In this document: piece after piece, positions 17,108 through 24,830 of the stretch
How positions within the stretch are numbered: the stretch's first letter is position 1
Layout: every line of letters starts with the position of its first letter
DNA from: Candidatus Angelobacter sp. Gp1-AA117
Lineage (GTDB): Bacteria > Acidobacteriota > Terriglobia > Terriglobales > Acidobacteriaceae
Assembly: GCA_003223515.1 (NCBI GenBank)
Contig: QHVI01000025.1
Coordinates: 1 to 64,000, forward strand
DNA length: 64,000 bases
Direction: 5' to 3'
Position numbers and translations under genes: made by a program
The notes under the pieces: model-generated
Seen by the model: the letters and a program-made list of their open reading frames with translations, nothing else
What the model was told of the DNA's origin: nothing
The model's database searches: none

Positions 17108-17662
17108 TCAGATCCGACATCGGCTGGGAATTGCCCTGAATCCGGCGATTGAGGCGGAGTACATTTCATCTCTGGTGACAAGCGTCCAATCAATACTGAG
17201 TCCCGCATTCAACCCGAACTCACGGATCAACTCGCGTTGCGCTCGTCCGTTTCCCTCGCGAAATGGGTGGATGGCATTAAGCTCGGTTAGATAGTATCCG
17301 GCCCGAGCACCAAATTCCTGTGGCTCCGAGTTCTTTAGCTTGTTTTCACTACTGAGTTTGTCGAACAGATCGGCGAGGGCTTTTGGGATGAATTCGTGCC
17401 GGCAAAACCAAAATTCGGCCTCTTTGCGTATATCGATGGTCCGAAACTTCCCGGCCCAGGGATACACATCCTGGAAGATGTGATGATGAATCCTCTGCAG
17501 ATGAGCTGTATCAAAGATCCCAGCAACTGGGCTAACGCGCAACTCTGAGATCCGATCGGCAGTTGAAACGGCCTCAAACTGCTGGAGGCGATCATGATCT
17601 TCGATTCCGGCCAAATTCCTGAGGGTATTAGTGCCAGGATAGACGTAAGGATCAGTGGCCAT
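17108..17662 (-). CDS. Fic toxin (AMP-transferase)
   Basis: The 184-residue Fic protein has the catalytic loop HPFREGNGRAQ at 132-142, with His132, the acidic residue, the GNGR anion hole and the trailing Gln. It also has the FQDVYPWAGKFRTIDIRK segment typical of this class. Fic proteins transfer AMP from ATP to target proteins such as topoisomerases. The gene overlaps the end of the small antitoxin gene by 11 bases, giving a class I Fic toxin/antitoxin pair. In VbhT/VbhA the pair is likewise borne by a conjugative plasmid, so it may stabilise the element. Confidence 0.9.
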   Translation of the reverse strand: MATDPYVYPGTNTLRNLAGIEDHDRLQQFEAVSTADRISELRVSPVAGIFDTAHLQRIHHHIFQDVYPWAGKFRTIDIRKEAEFWFCRHEFIPKALADLFDKLSSENKLKNSEPQEFGARAGYYLTELNAIHPFREGNGRAQRELIREFGLNAGLSIDWTLVTRDEMYSASIAGFRAIPSRCRI

Positions 17663-17885
17663 TGCGCGCGATGTCGAGAGCGAGCCTTCTCATTTCAGCG
17701 TGGTATTCCTCATGGGTCAGCTCACCCTTGATGAAACGATTGGCTATGGCTTCAGCTTCAGGACCGGGTTCCAGTCCTTCCATTCGCACACTGGCAAAGC
17801 CATACTGCACCGCCTCAGCGCGCAGCTTCCGCTCTTTGCCATCGAGCTTTTGTCTGATCGGCATCGCGATATCGTGGTGATTCAA
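17652..17885 (-). CDS. VbhA-like Fic antitoxin
   Basis: The 77-residue protein carries SVRMEG (Ser32, Glu36, Gly37), matching the inhibitory [S/T]xxxE[G/N] motif whose glutamate blocks ATP gamma-phosphate binding in Fic enzymes. The C-terminal helix LTHEEYHAEMRRLALDIARN resembles VbhA-type antitoxins. Start TTG at 17885 is chosen because AGGAGG lies 7 bases upstream; the ATG at 17864 is the alternative. It precedes and overlaps the Fic gene. Confidence 0.85.
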   Translation of the reverse strand: MNHHDIAMPIRQKLDGKERKLRAEAVQYGFASVRMEGLEPGPEAEAIANRFIKGELTHEEYHAEMRRLALDIARNGH

Positions 17886-17953
17886 TTATAAGCCTCCTGA
17901 TCCCACCCTCATTCCCTCTAAGTGGCGTGGATTGTTATGTTTGGGAGACGCGC

Positions 17954-18406
17954 TCAAAACGGGATATCTTCGTCCGTGATTTGCGATTGTGCATACGCCT
18001 CGTCGTGCGTGTGTTCGCTCGCGCCGGCCCTTTCACGAGGCTGCGCAGCATGATCGCTGCCTCGCCCATTGCCATCACCCAGCAGTACAAGGTCGCGGGC
18101 CACGATTTCTGTGCGGTACTTCTTTTCTCCGGTCTGGCGATCTTCCCAGCTTGAGGTTTGCAGCCGGCCCTCGACATAGAGTTTTGAACCTTTGTGTACG
18201 TGTTCCCCAATGATCTCGGCCAGGCGTTCCCAGGCAAGGATATTGTGCCACTCCGTTCGGTCCTGCCATTCTCCCGATTTGTCTTTGAATCGTTCATTGG
18301 TAGCCAGGCTGAACTTGGCCAGGGCAGCACCGCTCGGCGCATATTTGACTTCGGGATCTTTCCCGACGTTACCAACCAGAATGACTTTGTTCACGCTTTT
18401 AGGCAT
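17954..18406 (-). CDS. ssb: Single-stranded DNA-binding protein
   Basis: The 150-residue protein starts MPKSVNKVILVGNVGKDPEV and contains FSLATNERFKDKSGEWQDRTEWHNILAW and GSKLYVEGRLQTSSW, the OB-fold of bacterial SSB. The tail ends DEDIPF, the acidic tip that recruits replication and repair partners. Start at 18406 has GGAGG six bases before ATG. An element-encoded SSB would coat the strand arriving during conjugation and works naturally with the Rad52-like and primase products nearby. Confidence 0.95.
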   Translation of the reverse strand: MPKSVNKVILVGNVGKDPEVKYAPSGAALAKFSLATNERFKDKSGEWQDRTEWHNILAWERLAEIIGEHVHKGSKLYVEGRLQTSSWEDRQTGEKKYRTEIVARDLVLLGDGNGRGSDHAAQPRERAGASEHTHDEAYAQSQITDEDIPF

Positions 18407-18432
18407 TAGTGCCTCCATTCTTCGATCCGAAC

Positions 18433-19014
18433 TTACGAACATCCGCTGGTACTGCCGCAGGTCATACAGCGGTAGCATGAACCGTTGCGAACCATTAACG
18501 AGCCACAGTTCAGGCACGGAGGAGCGTCTTCCAGTTGCACGACTTCAGTGAGTGCCTTGACTGGATCGGTCGCCGCTAATGGCGCGGCCTCGATGAGGGT
18601 CGTTTCAAAAAGATTCTTTGATTCGCCCTGAAGAAAACGAAGATCCAGCCAGCGGAAGAGATAATCCATGATCGACTTCGCATAGCCAATGCGAGTATTG
18701 GCCGACCAGCCGCTAGGCTCAAAACGCATGTGGCTGAACTTGTCGCAGAGCACTCGAAGTGGAACTCCGTACTGCAAGGCCAGGGACACCGCGGTAGCGA
18801 AGGAATCCATGAGGCCTGACACGGTTGAGCCCTCTTTGGACATTTTGATGAACAGTTCTCCGGGTTGACCATCCTCATAAAGGCCGACAGTGACGTAGCC
18901 TTCCTGACCACCTACTGAGAAATGATGCGTAATGGCTCTCCGCTCATCCGGCAGACGACGACGCTGAGGACGTATGGCGTTGCTGGGTGCATCCGTGATC
19001 TGGTTAACCGACAT
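18433..19014 (-). CDS. Free-standing C-terminal domain of class II ribonucleotide reductase
   Basis: The 193-residue protein matches the end of B12-dependent ribonucleotide reductase NrdJ: RRRLPDERRAITHHFSVGG, YVTVGLYEDGQPGELFIKMS, KEGSTVSGLMDSFATAVSLA and KFSHMRFEPSGW, followed by a four-Cys zinc ribbon (CLNCGS...CYRCMTCGSTSGC). Whole NrdJ proteins are several times longer and carry the active site elsewhere. The catalytic barrel is not encoded here. It could act as a separate subunit for a chromosomal NrdJ, or it may be repurposed. The gene is intact, with no frameshift, 4 bases after the hypothetical gene at 19019. Confidence 0.8.
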   Translation of the reverse strand: MSVNQITDAPSNAIRPQRRRLPDERRAITHHFSVGGQEGYVTVGLYEDGQPGELFIKMSKEGSTVSGLMDSFATAVSLALQYGVPLRVLCDKFSHMRFEPSGWSANTRIGYAKSIMDYLFRWLDLRFLQGESKNLFETTLIEAAPLAATDPVKALTEVVQLEDAPPCLNCGSLMVRNGSCYRCMTCGSTSGCS

Positions 19015-19018
19015 CCAT

Positions 19019-19660
19019 TTACCTCCAACCGGCCACCAGTCCCACAGAGTTCAGCAGATGCGTGTGACGGCAGCCGCAACAGCAAACGGCTGCCGTGACC
19101 CGAAGAATGGCATCGTGAAATTGATCAGGGGCAGCAATCTGTTCGCCGCTCTTGTTGTAAAAAACGGGGCTGACCATTCCGCGGAGATGCTCATCCTTCC
19201 CCCACAATTCCATATCCAGCGTGCCGTGCCTGCCATGAAACAGAATCGAGTTGTGAAGACTGGGACGTTGCTTGCCTTCGACCGGGACCAACCGATGAGC
19301 TGTTATCAGTAACTCGTAAGCAGTCTCCGAGCGGAACATTTGGATTCGAGTCAAGGCTCCTGATAGCAGTGCAGCGTGCAGGCCATTCACGCCAATCGCA
19401 TTAACCGGATGAGTTGTTGTCGGCGAACCCGAAGAGCTGTCGAGGAACCCACAGTACGCGCCAATACGTGGAACTGCTCCACCGGATTCGACGCCACGGA
19501 TGAAATATTGCTGCGATGCCTGCTGGAATTCAATTGAGATCGCCGTCTGGCAGTAGATTCCTGCCCTTCGCAGTGCCTTCAGCCCAGGTGCAGGCAGCCG
19601 CAGGCCTCGCAAACCAATCACGTCATCCCTCGTTATCGGGCTTTGCTTCGGCGCTGTCAT
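19019..19660 (-). CDS. Hypothetical protein coupled to the primase
   Basis: The 213-residue protein begins MTAPKQSPITRDDVIGLRGL. Its start at 19660 overlaps the primase stop as ATGA, so it is likely translated with the primase. FQQASQQYFIRGVESGGA, AIGVNGLHAALLSG, HGRHGTLDMELWG and C-terminal CCCGCRHTH are notable; the Cys cluster may bind metal. I do not recognise the family. It may be a primase accessory protein. Confidence 0.6.
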   Translation of the reverse strand: MTAPKQSPITRDDVIGLRGLRLPAPGLKALRRAGIYCQTAISIEFQQASQQYFIRGVESGGAVPRIGAYCGFLDSSSGSPTTTHPVNAIGVNGLHAALLSGALTRIQMFRSETAYELLITAHRLVPVEGKQRPSLHNSILFHGRHGTLDMELWGKDEHLRGMVSPVFYNKSGEQIAAPDQFHDAILRVTAAVCCCGCRHTHLLNSVGLVAGWR

Positions 19661-20649
19661 GCGCTCAACCCTCCGACGTTTCTTATGGGACAGCCCAATG
19701 CAGCACGGATTTCTTCCTTCCGGCATCCCGCCCAGCATTTGTATTTCCGAGGGTCTGCGATGCAGATCGCCAGGTTGTCGCCACTCTTATCGCGTCCCTG
19801 TCGCGCACACGATGGGCAGCGTGTGAAGTAGTTGCGCCCGATCCTCCGCTTCTTCCCGCTTAGGTGCTCCAGGATCGAGAACTCTCTGCGGATCCCGTTG
19901 CCGTTCGGGGCATAAGACTTGTGACTAGGCCTCTTTGCTGGAATTTCTCTCGGGAGTTCTATGCCGGACAAAAACCGAGACATTTCAGCTTCCGTGATGC
20001 GTTTCACCCGCAGGAGATACGACATTTGGGAGCCAAGACTGTAATCGGCGCCATAGAACCAGAACCGCTTGCCTACGCCGCGGTGGACCCCAAGAGGCCC
20101 GCGAATGGCGTTACCAAACTCATCGGCAGGCACCTCGTCTTGTTTGGGAAACACCTCGATCCCGTCAGCCAATGCGGGAACTGGGGAGCTTTGATCTCGT
20201 CGGGTTCCTTTGACGGGTACTTTCAGCCGCTGGGCCAAGCTGTGGATGTACAGCCGACAGTCGCGAGCGAGCAGTGGCTCGGCGGCAAAAATCCAGAGAT
20301 GCCCACCACGCCTGGACTTCTCCAAGGCCGCTTCGACACCATCCTGTCGCAGTTCCCATTGCAGCTTCAGCAAGTCTTCCAAGGCGTCAGGATAATCAGC
20401 GTCGATTGCAACCCATTTACAACGCTGCGTTGCAGGATTGATGGCGTACAGGCCGATGGTGATCTGTCCGTCCAAATGTTTGCGGACCGTCTCCGGTGAC
20501 AGAGAAATTCGGGCTTTCGGACGGTAGTAATAGCAACGGCCATTCCTCGAATCCGGGGTCGAAGATTGGACGGTGTACGCGCCGCGATTAACGAACAGCT
20601 CAAAATATCGGGCCGCGGTCTCATCGCAAGTCAAGAGTCGCGATTGCAT
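19657..20649 (-). CDS. Archaeo-eukaryotic-type primase (TOTE-like)
   Basis: The 330-residue protein has CKWVAIDADYPDALEDLL with the acidic IDAD pair (83, 85), EKSRRGGHLWIF and GIEVFPKQDEV, features of the AEP superfamily, most like the TOTE conflict-system primase domain. The C-terminal part has CPSC and KCWAGC, a zinc ribbon like that of CHC2 primases. It would make primers on the incoming or displaced strand. No helicase domain is fused, but an SNF2-like helicase is encoded on the element. The preceding gene lies 75 bases upstream. Confidence 0.82.
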   Translation of the reverse strand: MQSRLLTCDETAARYFELFVNRGAYTVQSSTPDSRNGRCYYYRPKARISLSPETVRKHLDGQITIGLYAINPATQRCKWVAIDADYPDALEDLLKLQWELRQDGVEAALEKSRRGGHLWIFAAEPLLARDCRLYIHSLAQRLKVPVKGTRRDQSSPVPALADGIEVFPKQDEVPADEFGNAIRGPLGVHRGVGKRFWFYGADYSLGSQMSYLLRVKRITEAEMSRFLSGIELPREIPAKRPSHKSYAPNGNGIRREFSILEHLSGKKRRIGRNYFTRCPSCARQGRDKSGDNLAICIADPRKYKCWAGCRKEEIRAALGCPIRNVGGLSA

Positions 20650-20724
20650 ACTTCACCTTCCAAGGTCTTTCGTACCCCGGTTTGGAAACTCGGTCAAATT
20701 TTGGGTTCGGTTTAGGTTGGCTGG

Positions 20725-21099
20725 CTAAGCAGAGCCGGCGGTTTGGAATTGAACGTGCAAAAGCGTGGGTTGTTCGGCATACCGGAGCAGGTTGTATTCG
20801 GGTAGAAGTTGCGAGAAGTCATCCACAGTCAGGTCGTCTTCCGGTCCTTCGAACGACAGGAGGTAGAACTCCTGACGTAGTCGGTCATACAGGTAAATTG
20901 CTCCGGATGCTGGATTTTCGGGGGCCATTTGGAGCAATAGGATTCCCTTGGGCATCTGGATCCAGCGTGCGGCTACGGCGTCACCGATCGCGAGGAATTC
21001 TCTGATCACAAGGTCCACATGGGGCTCTGGATTCCCGAGTCCCAGGTCCTGGACGCTGAACAGACGATGCGGACTAATGTTTCCTCTGCTAAGTTGCAT
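20725..21099 (-). CDS. Hypothetical protein
   Basis: The 124-residue protein MQLSRGNISPHRLFSVQDLG...QFQTAGSA starts at 21099 with AAGGAG four bases before ATG, so the frame extension to 21216 is not used. APENPASGAIYLYDRLRQEFY suggests a small alpha/beta domain. Family unknown. Confidence 0.55.
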   Translation of the reverse strand: MQLSRGNISPHRLFSVQDLGLGNPEPHVDLVIREFLAIGDAVAARWIQMPKGILLLQMAPENPASGAIYLYDRLRQEFYLLSFEGPEDDLTVDDFSQLLPEYNLLRYAEQPTLLHVQFQTAGSA

Positions 21100-21221
21100 A
21101 AATCTCCTTTCTTTTGAAAAGCCTTGTAAAGTTGAACGCAAGCTCGGAGTCTTGTGGCAATCTGGTTCGGGGCTCCACGGCCTCGACTTCGGCAGCCAAA
21201 TAATGAAAGGGATCACTCACT

Positions 21222-22211
21222 GTGACAGTCACTAAACACTTTGGTTCGAAGGAGGCTGCAGCGGGTACTGCCAAGAAGGACTCTCCGTGCCCGCCGGCGC
21301 CAACGGGCAAACGACCAAATCTCAAGACACGCAGAATCGGCCTCGTTTCTCGGAATTATTGGGAGAAACTCCCACGTAAGAATGATTTCAGCGGCGTGCT
21401 GAAGCGCGTGCTGGCCTTTCTCGATAGCGATGCTCAGAAGTGCGACACAGTGATGTTTTCGCTATGGAGCATGATCAGACCATTTCCAGTCCGACACCTA
21501 CTGACCGAGATGGCCCTGACGCACATCAAGGCTGTTCTCTACGAAGAATTTGATTTGAAGGACAACGTCACTGAGGAGACCATATCCAAGCAAGAAAGTT
21601 TTCCAGCCAAGTCCACTCGTTTTGTGGTGTGCCATCGGACGGGTGGCGTGTGGAATGAGTACACGTTTAAACAGGTTTTCGGCAGTCTCAACCCGCGTAA
21701 GAGAGACAGGCGGGAGGCGAAAGCCGCGGGATGGAGGATCAAGGACTGGATGACTGAGAAAGCCAATTGTCTGATGAGCCAGATTCCAAGACGCACCGTC
21801 GGCGACTGTTGCGTGCTGCTTTGTGGAGAATCGAACATCGTTAGGTACAGCCGCGATGACACAGAAATTAAGATACGTGATCAGTCCCACATCAAGACGG
21901 TGATACCCAAGAGTGTGAGAGTCATTCTCAATCCTGTACACGACAGAATGAGTTCCAAATTCATGAACCCGAAAAGGCAATTTCTGTCCGAAAGACCAAG
22001 CCGATGGGTGCTCTCCATATGGAACAAGGGCAAGAAAAAAAATGGCAGGCAGAGATTCGACGGAAAAGGCCCGGCGTGGACAGTATTTTTCAACCGCACA
22101 CCGGTGGACATCGAGAGACTTGAGAATCCAACCGGATTGAAAGGCCTTGAAGTTGGTGTAGTAGATCTCGATGATCGTGACCGACTCAAGCGCAAGGCTC
22201 ACCAGACCTGA
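21222..22211 (+). CDS. Hypothetical 329-residue protein, plus strand
   Basis: This is the only long plus-strand gene in an otherwise leftward region. The GTG start follows AAAGGG by about 14 bases. The sequence is basic (many Lys/Arg) and includes MALTHIKAVLYEEFDLKD, DCCVLLCGESNIVRY, VRVILNPVHDRMSSKFMNPK and WTVFFNRTPVDIERLENP, which read as real protein; the antisense 234-residue frame looks like a shadow. I do not recognise it. It may be a recent cargo insertion. Confidence 0.55.
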   Translation: MTVTKHFGSKEAAAGTAKKDSPCPPAPTGKRPNLKTRRIGLVSRNYWEKLPRKNDFSGVLKRVLAFLDSDAQKCDTVMFSLWSMIRPFPVRHLLTEMALTHIKAVLYEEFDLKDNVTEETISKQESFPAKSTRFVVCHRTGGVWNEYTFKQVFGSLNPRKRDRREAKAAGWRIKDWMTEKANCLMSQIPRRTVGDCCVLLCGESNIVRYSRDDTEIKIRDQSHIKTVIPKSVRVILNPVHDRMSSKFMNPKRQFLSERPSRWVLSIWNKGKKKNGRQRFDGKGPAWTVFFNRTPVDIERLENPTGLKGLEVGVVDLDDRDRLKRKAHQT

Positions 22212-22376
22212 AACTACTTATTTCCGCGGCATATTAATTGGTATCTCAGGGGGATAGTCAGCCGCAAGATGCTGTTGCAAAGGGGCTTGCGAGCGTTTCT
22301 AACGGGCAATATCGCGTCAATGGCTGGTCAATAACAGCTTCAAAGCAGGCGCAAAAATGGCCAAAGCTAATGGTGT

Positions 22377-23168
22377 TCATCGCTGCATACATAAAGGATT
22401 AGCGAACTGAAGGAATTCCTCCAATGGAATCATGGCCCGGTTCGCCTCGGTTGTGATCGATGCCGCTAGGAGCTGCTCCCTAAACGATCTCGCTGTTGCA
22501 AAACCCAGATGTTTGGATGCGGGCGTCAATTGATGAACAAGTGCGAGCATGAGGGCAGGGTCGGCGGTCAGGTAAAGAACACAGCCGATCTGGCGCTCGG
22601 CCTCCAGGGCAGCACGAATCGCCTCATACTGTTTGGCACTTTTCAGGCATCGCTCGTATTCGAGGGCAAACTCTCGCGGTTCATCATCGACCCAGAGCTT
22701 AACAATCGCGTCGTAATCCTTCTGATATGGTGTGCCGGAAACCATATTTGTGGAGCTGATCTCGACTTCAGATTGCCAGCTGACCAACAGTCCGTTTCGA
22801 GCTAAAGCCAGACGAATGGCGTTCAATTCCAGCGCGTGAAATACCTGGACACGATCGGGCATTCGGCGGGTCCGTGAATGCAAAGCGATGGCAAATTCAC
22901 CCTGGCTTTCGAGCTCAACTAATCCGTTTTGAGTGATCGAATAGACCGGCGACCCTTGCCAGGAGACCGACTCAACGCGTTCGATGTGCTGTGTCTTTAG
23001 GAGTCGCTGAACACGCCAATTAAACGTGCTGCGGCACGATGCGACTGCCTCGCAGTGCAACAATTCGAAGAGTTGCTTGTGGCCTATAAAACGGGAATTG
23101 CGGACCTGACGCAGAAGGGGAATGTCTCTGTCTGGGGTGATGACGAATGTGCCTTTCGGGTACCGCAT
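22377..23168 (-). CDS. Replication-relaxation family protein
   Basis: The 263-residue protein has an N-terminal winged helix (IPLLRQVRNSRFIGHKQLFELLH...RLLKTQHIERV) and a C-terminal nuclease-like region with HALELNAIRLALAR, YDAIVKLWVDDEPREFALEYERCLKS and IGCVLYLTADP. This matches the Replic_Relax family (PF13814), found on plasmids and conjugative elements and suspected to act in replication or mobilisation. It lies on the side of the coupling protein and is the best candidate for a relaxase-like or accessory transfer protein here. Confidence 0.72.
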   Translation of the reverse strand: MRYPKGTFVITPDRDIPLLRQVRNSRFIGHKQLFELLHCEAVASCRSTFNWRVQRLLKTQHIERVESVSWQGSPVYSITQNGLVELESQGEFAIALHSRTRRMPDRVQVFHALELNAIRLALARNGLLVSWQSEVEISSTNMVSGTPYQKDYDAIVKLWVDDEPREFALEYERCLKSAKQYEAIRAALEAERQIGCVLYLTADPALMLALVHQLTPASKHLGFATARSFREQLLAASITTEANRAMIPLEEFLQFANPLCMQR

Positions 23169-23179
23169 AGGAATGAAAC

Positions 23180-23734
23180 TTAGGCGACAATTCGCTCCCC
23201 AACCCGCCCAAGCGCAACAGCTTCATGCGGCGTGCTGGGGAGCATCAATTGCCAGAACCCGCTGCTAGTCTGTACCCAATCCCCCGGTCTCATCAGCAGC
23301 ATTGTTTCCTGTTTTTCACGCAAATGGCTGGCGGCAATGACCTGACTGAAGATTGATTTCCATACGCTGGAAGTGAAATCAATTTGTCCATGGATATCGC
23401 TTGAGACCACGACTAAGTAGCAATCGGGAGGGGCAGATTGGGTCGCTTTCCGTTCAAATAACAGCCGGTTTCCTCCGAAGGCCTGACCCAGATCAGAGCA
23501 AACGTAAGTGCAACCAATGGCTCGGTCAGGAAAGTTGGGATTGAAGTCACTTGCGCCGTTAAACCGAATCAAGCCGGATGTAATCCAGTGACGACGCACC
23601 TTGTTGCCGCAACGGACTCCGGTTGAGTTGTAATAGGCAGCGTGACGGGTAAAGCGATGCGGATCGTCCACGTCGCGTCCAAAACGTGCCCACCAATTAG
23701 TGCCGAAACTGAGCACATGGACCAGCATCGCCAA
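23180..23734 (-). CDS. Hypothetical protein
   Basis: A 184-residue soluble protein with GTNWWARFGRDVDDPHRFT, GNKVRRHWITSGLIRFNGAS and a C-terminal MLLMRPGDWVQTSSGFWQL. No known domain recognised. Start overlaps the preceding gene by 38 bases. It lies directly upstream of the Replic_Relax gene, 11 bases apart, in the same operon. Confidence 0.55.
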   Translation of the reverse strand: MAMLVHVLSFGTNWWARFGRDVDDPHRFTRHAAYYNSTGVRCGNKVRRHWITSGLIRFNGASDFNPNFPDRAIGCTYVCSDLGQAFGGNRLLFERKATQSAPPDCYLVVVSSDIHGQIDFTSSVWKSIFSQVIAASHLREKQETMLLMRPGDWVQTSSGFWQLMLPSTPHEAVALGRVGERIVA

Positions 23735-24047
23735 CCCTCTCCATGAGCTTCTGATTGATTTCTCTTAGACGCGCGATGCGCTCCGGTACCGGGAGTTGAT
23801 GCACCACGCTGATCGCATTAACAATTTCAGGCCCGAGCTTCTCGTTGCGCTCCTGAAAGTACCTCCACAAGTCGGCAAACCGGGCAAGTTCTTTGACAAG
23901 TTCGCGCTCCTCGGGAGGCTTTGATTCGACCAGCTTGTCCCACTCATCCCGGTCCTCGATCGGCGCGAGATCACCGCCTTTCTCGAAGCGTTTGAATAGC
24001 CGTGACATTTCCTGGAGCAATTCTTTCTGCGGAGTATCGTCTGCCAT
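23697..24047 (-). CDS. Helical, charged hypothetical protein
   Basis: The 116-residue protein is very rich in Glu/Arg/Lys and predicted helical throughout (KELLQEMSRLFKRFEKGGD, LVKELARFADLWRYFQERNE, IARLREINQKLMERV). No family recognised. It follows the membrane coiled-coil gene by 33 bases and overlaps the next gene. Confidence 0.55.
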   Translation of the reverse strand: MADDTPQKELLQEMSRLFKRFEKGGDLAPIEDRDEWDKLVESKPPEERELVKELARFADLWRYFQERNEKLGPEIVNAISVVHQLPVPERIARLREINQKLMERVGDAGPCAQFRH

Positions 24048-24080
24048 TTGATCCGGCTCCTTTCCGAAACTAGCTGCCTG

Positions 24081-24830
24081 TCAGCCTGCAATATTTGTCT
24101 CTTTTGGTTGAATCGTGGGCGCTCGGCGTTGTGCTTTCGTCAGTTCCTTCTGGAGGTTTTTCTCTCGCTCGTGAGACGCATTCAATTGTTGCTGTAACGT
24201 GCTGATCTGCGCAATCAGGTCCGGTTCAGCTTCACGCTTCTGTGGCTTGGATTCGGGACTGACTGTGTTGTTCCCCTTGCTCCTATTGCCCTCTTTGGCC
24301 TGAGAAACCGGCGCCGACTGCGGCTTAATTTGTCGCGGCAGACTCATTCCGGTGGGGTCGACTTGTGCGTGTTCGGGGGACGGTGATGCTGCCCGCTGCC
24401 GCGCTTCAGTGGTGCTGTTGATCCTGTTTACGAGCGCATTATAACGGCGTATCGCCTCCTCTGCCTGGCTGCGAGCTTCTGTCAACGCGTTGTGATATTG
24501 GGTCAAAAGACCTGCTGCGATAATTTCACGATGGTTCCGTTCTCGGTGCTGGTGAAGGAGCAAGAAAAAAGACAGAACGAGGAACGAAAGAGAAACCAAT
24601 ACTGCCCATGAAGTGATGCTCTTGACGGTCTGATCAACAAGGAGTTTGCGCGCATCATCGATCTGGCAGCCATAGTCTTTATTCTGGGAATTTACCTGTT
24701 TGAGAGCGAAATCCACGAACCCATCGCCCTGCTTGGAGGGCTGCTTGGCCGCGGGATCATAAGAAGATCGCTGGCTTGTTGCCGGCAGCCATGACGCCAT
24801 GATCAGCAAAAGAGCGGCGAGAAACTTCAT
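24081..24830 (-). CDS. Membrane protein with coiled coil, transfer operon
   Basis: The 249-residue protein starts with a signal peptide (KFLAALLLIMASWLPATS), has one transmembrane helix (ITSWAVLVSLSFLVLSFFLL, about 72-92), a helical region and a C-terminal coiled coil (QISTLQQQLNASHEREKNLQ). It begins four bases into the stop region of the coupling-protein gene, so it is translationally coupled to it. It probably supports the coupling protein or pore; the family is unknown. Confidence 0.6.
   Translation of the reverse strand: MKFLAALLLIMASWLPATSQRSSYDPAAKQPSKQGDGFVDFALKQVNSQNKDYGCQIDDARKLLVDQTVKSITSWAVLVSLSFLVLSFFLLLHQHRERNHREIIAAGLLTQYHNALTEARSQAEEAIRRYNALVNRINSTTEARQRAASPSPEHAQVDPTGMSLPRQIKPQSAPVSQAKEGNRSKGNNTVSPESKPQKREAEPDLIAQISTLQQQLNASHEREKNLQKELTKAQRRAPTIQPKETNIAG

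Noticed and set aside
21498-22202. Minus-strand 234-residue frame opposite the 329-residue gene
   Set aside because: Composition looks unlike a protein family, has no start signal, and the plus-strand frame is longer with coherent blocks.
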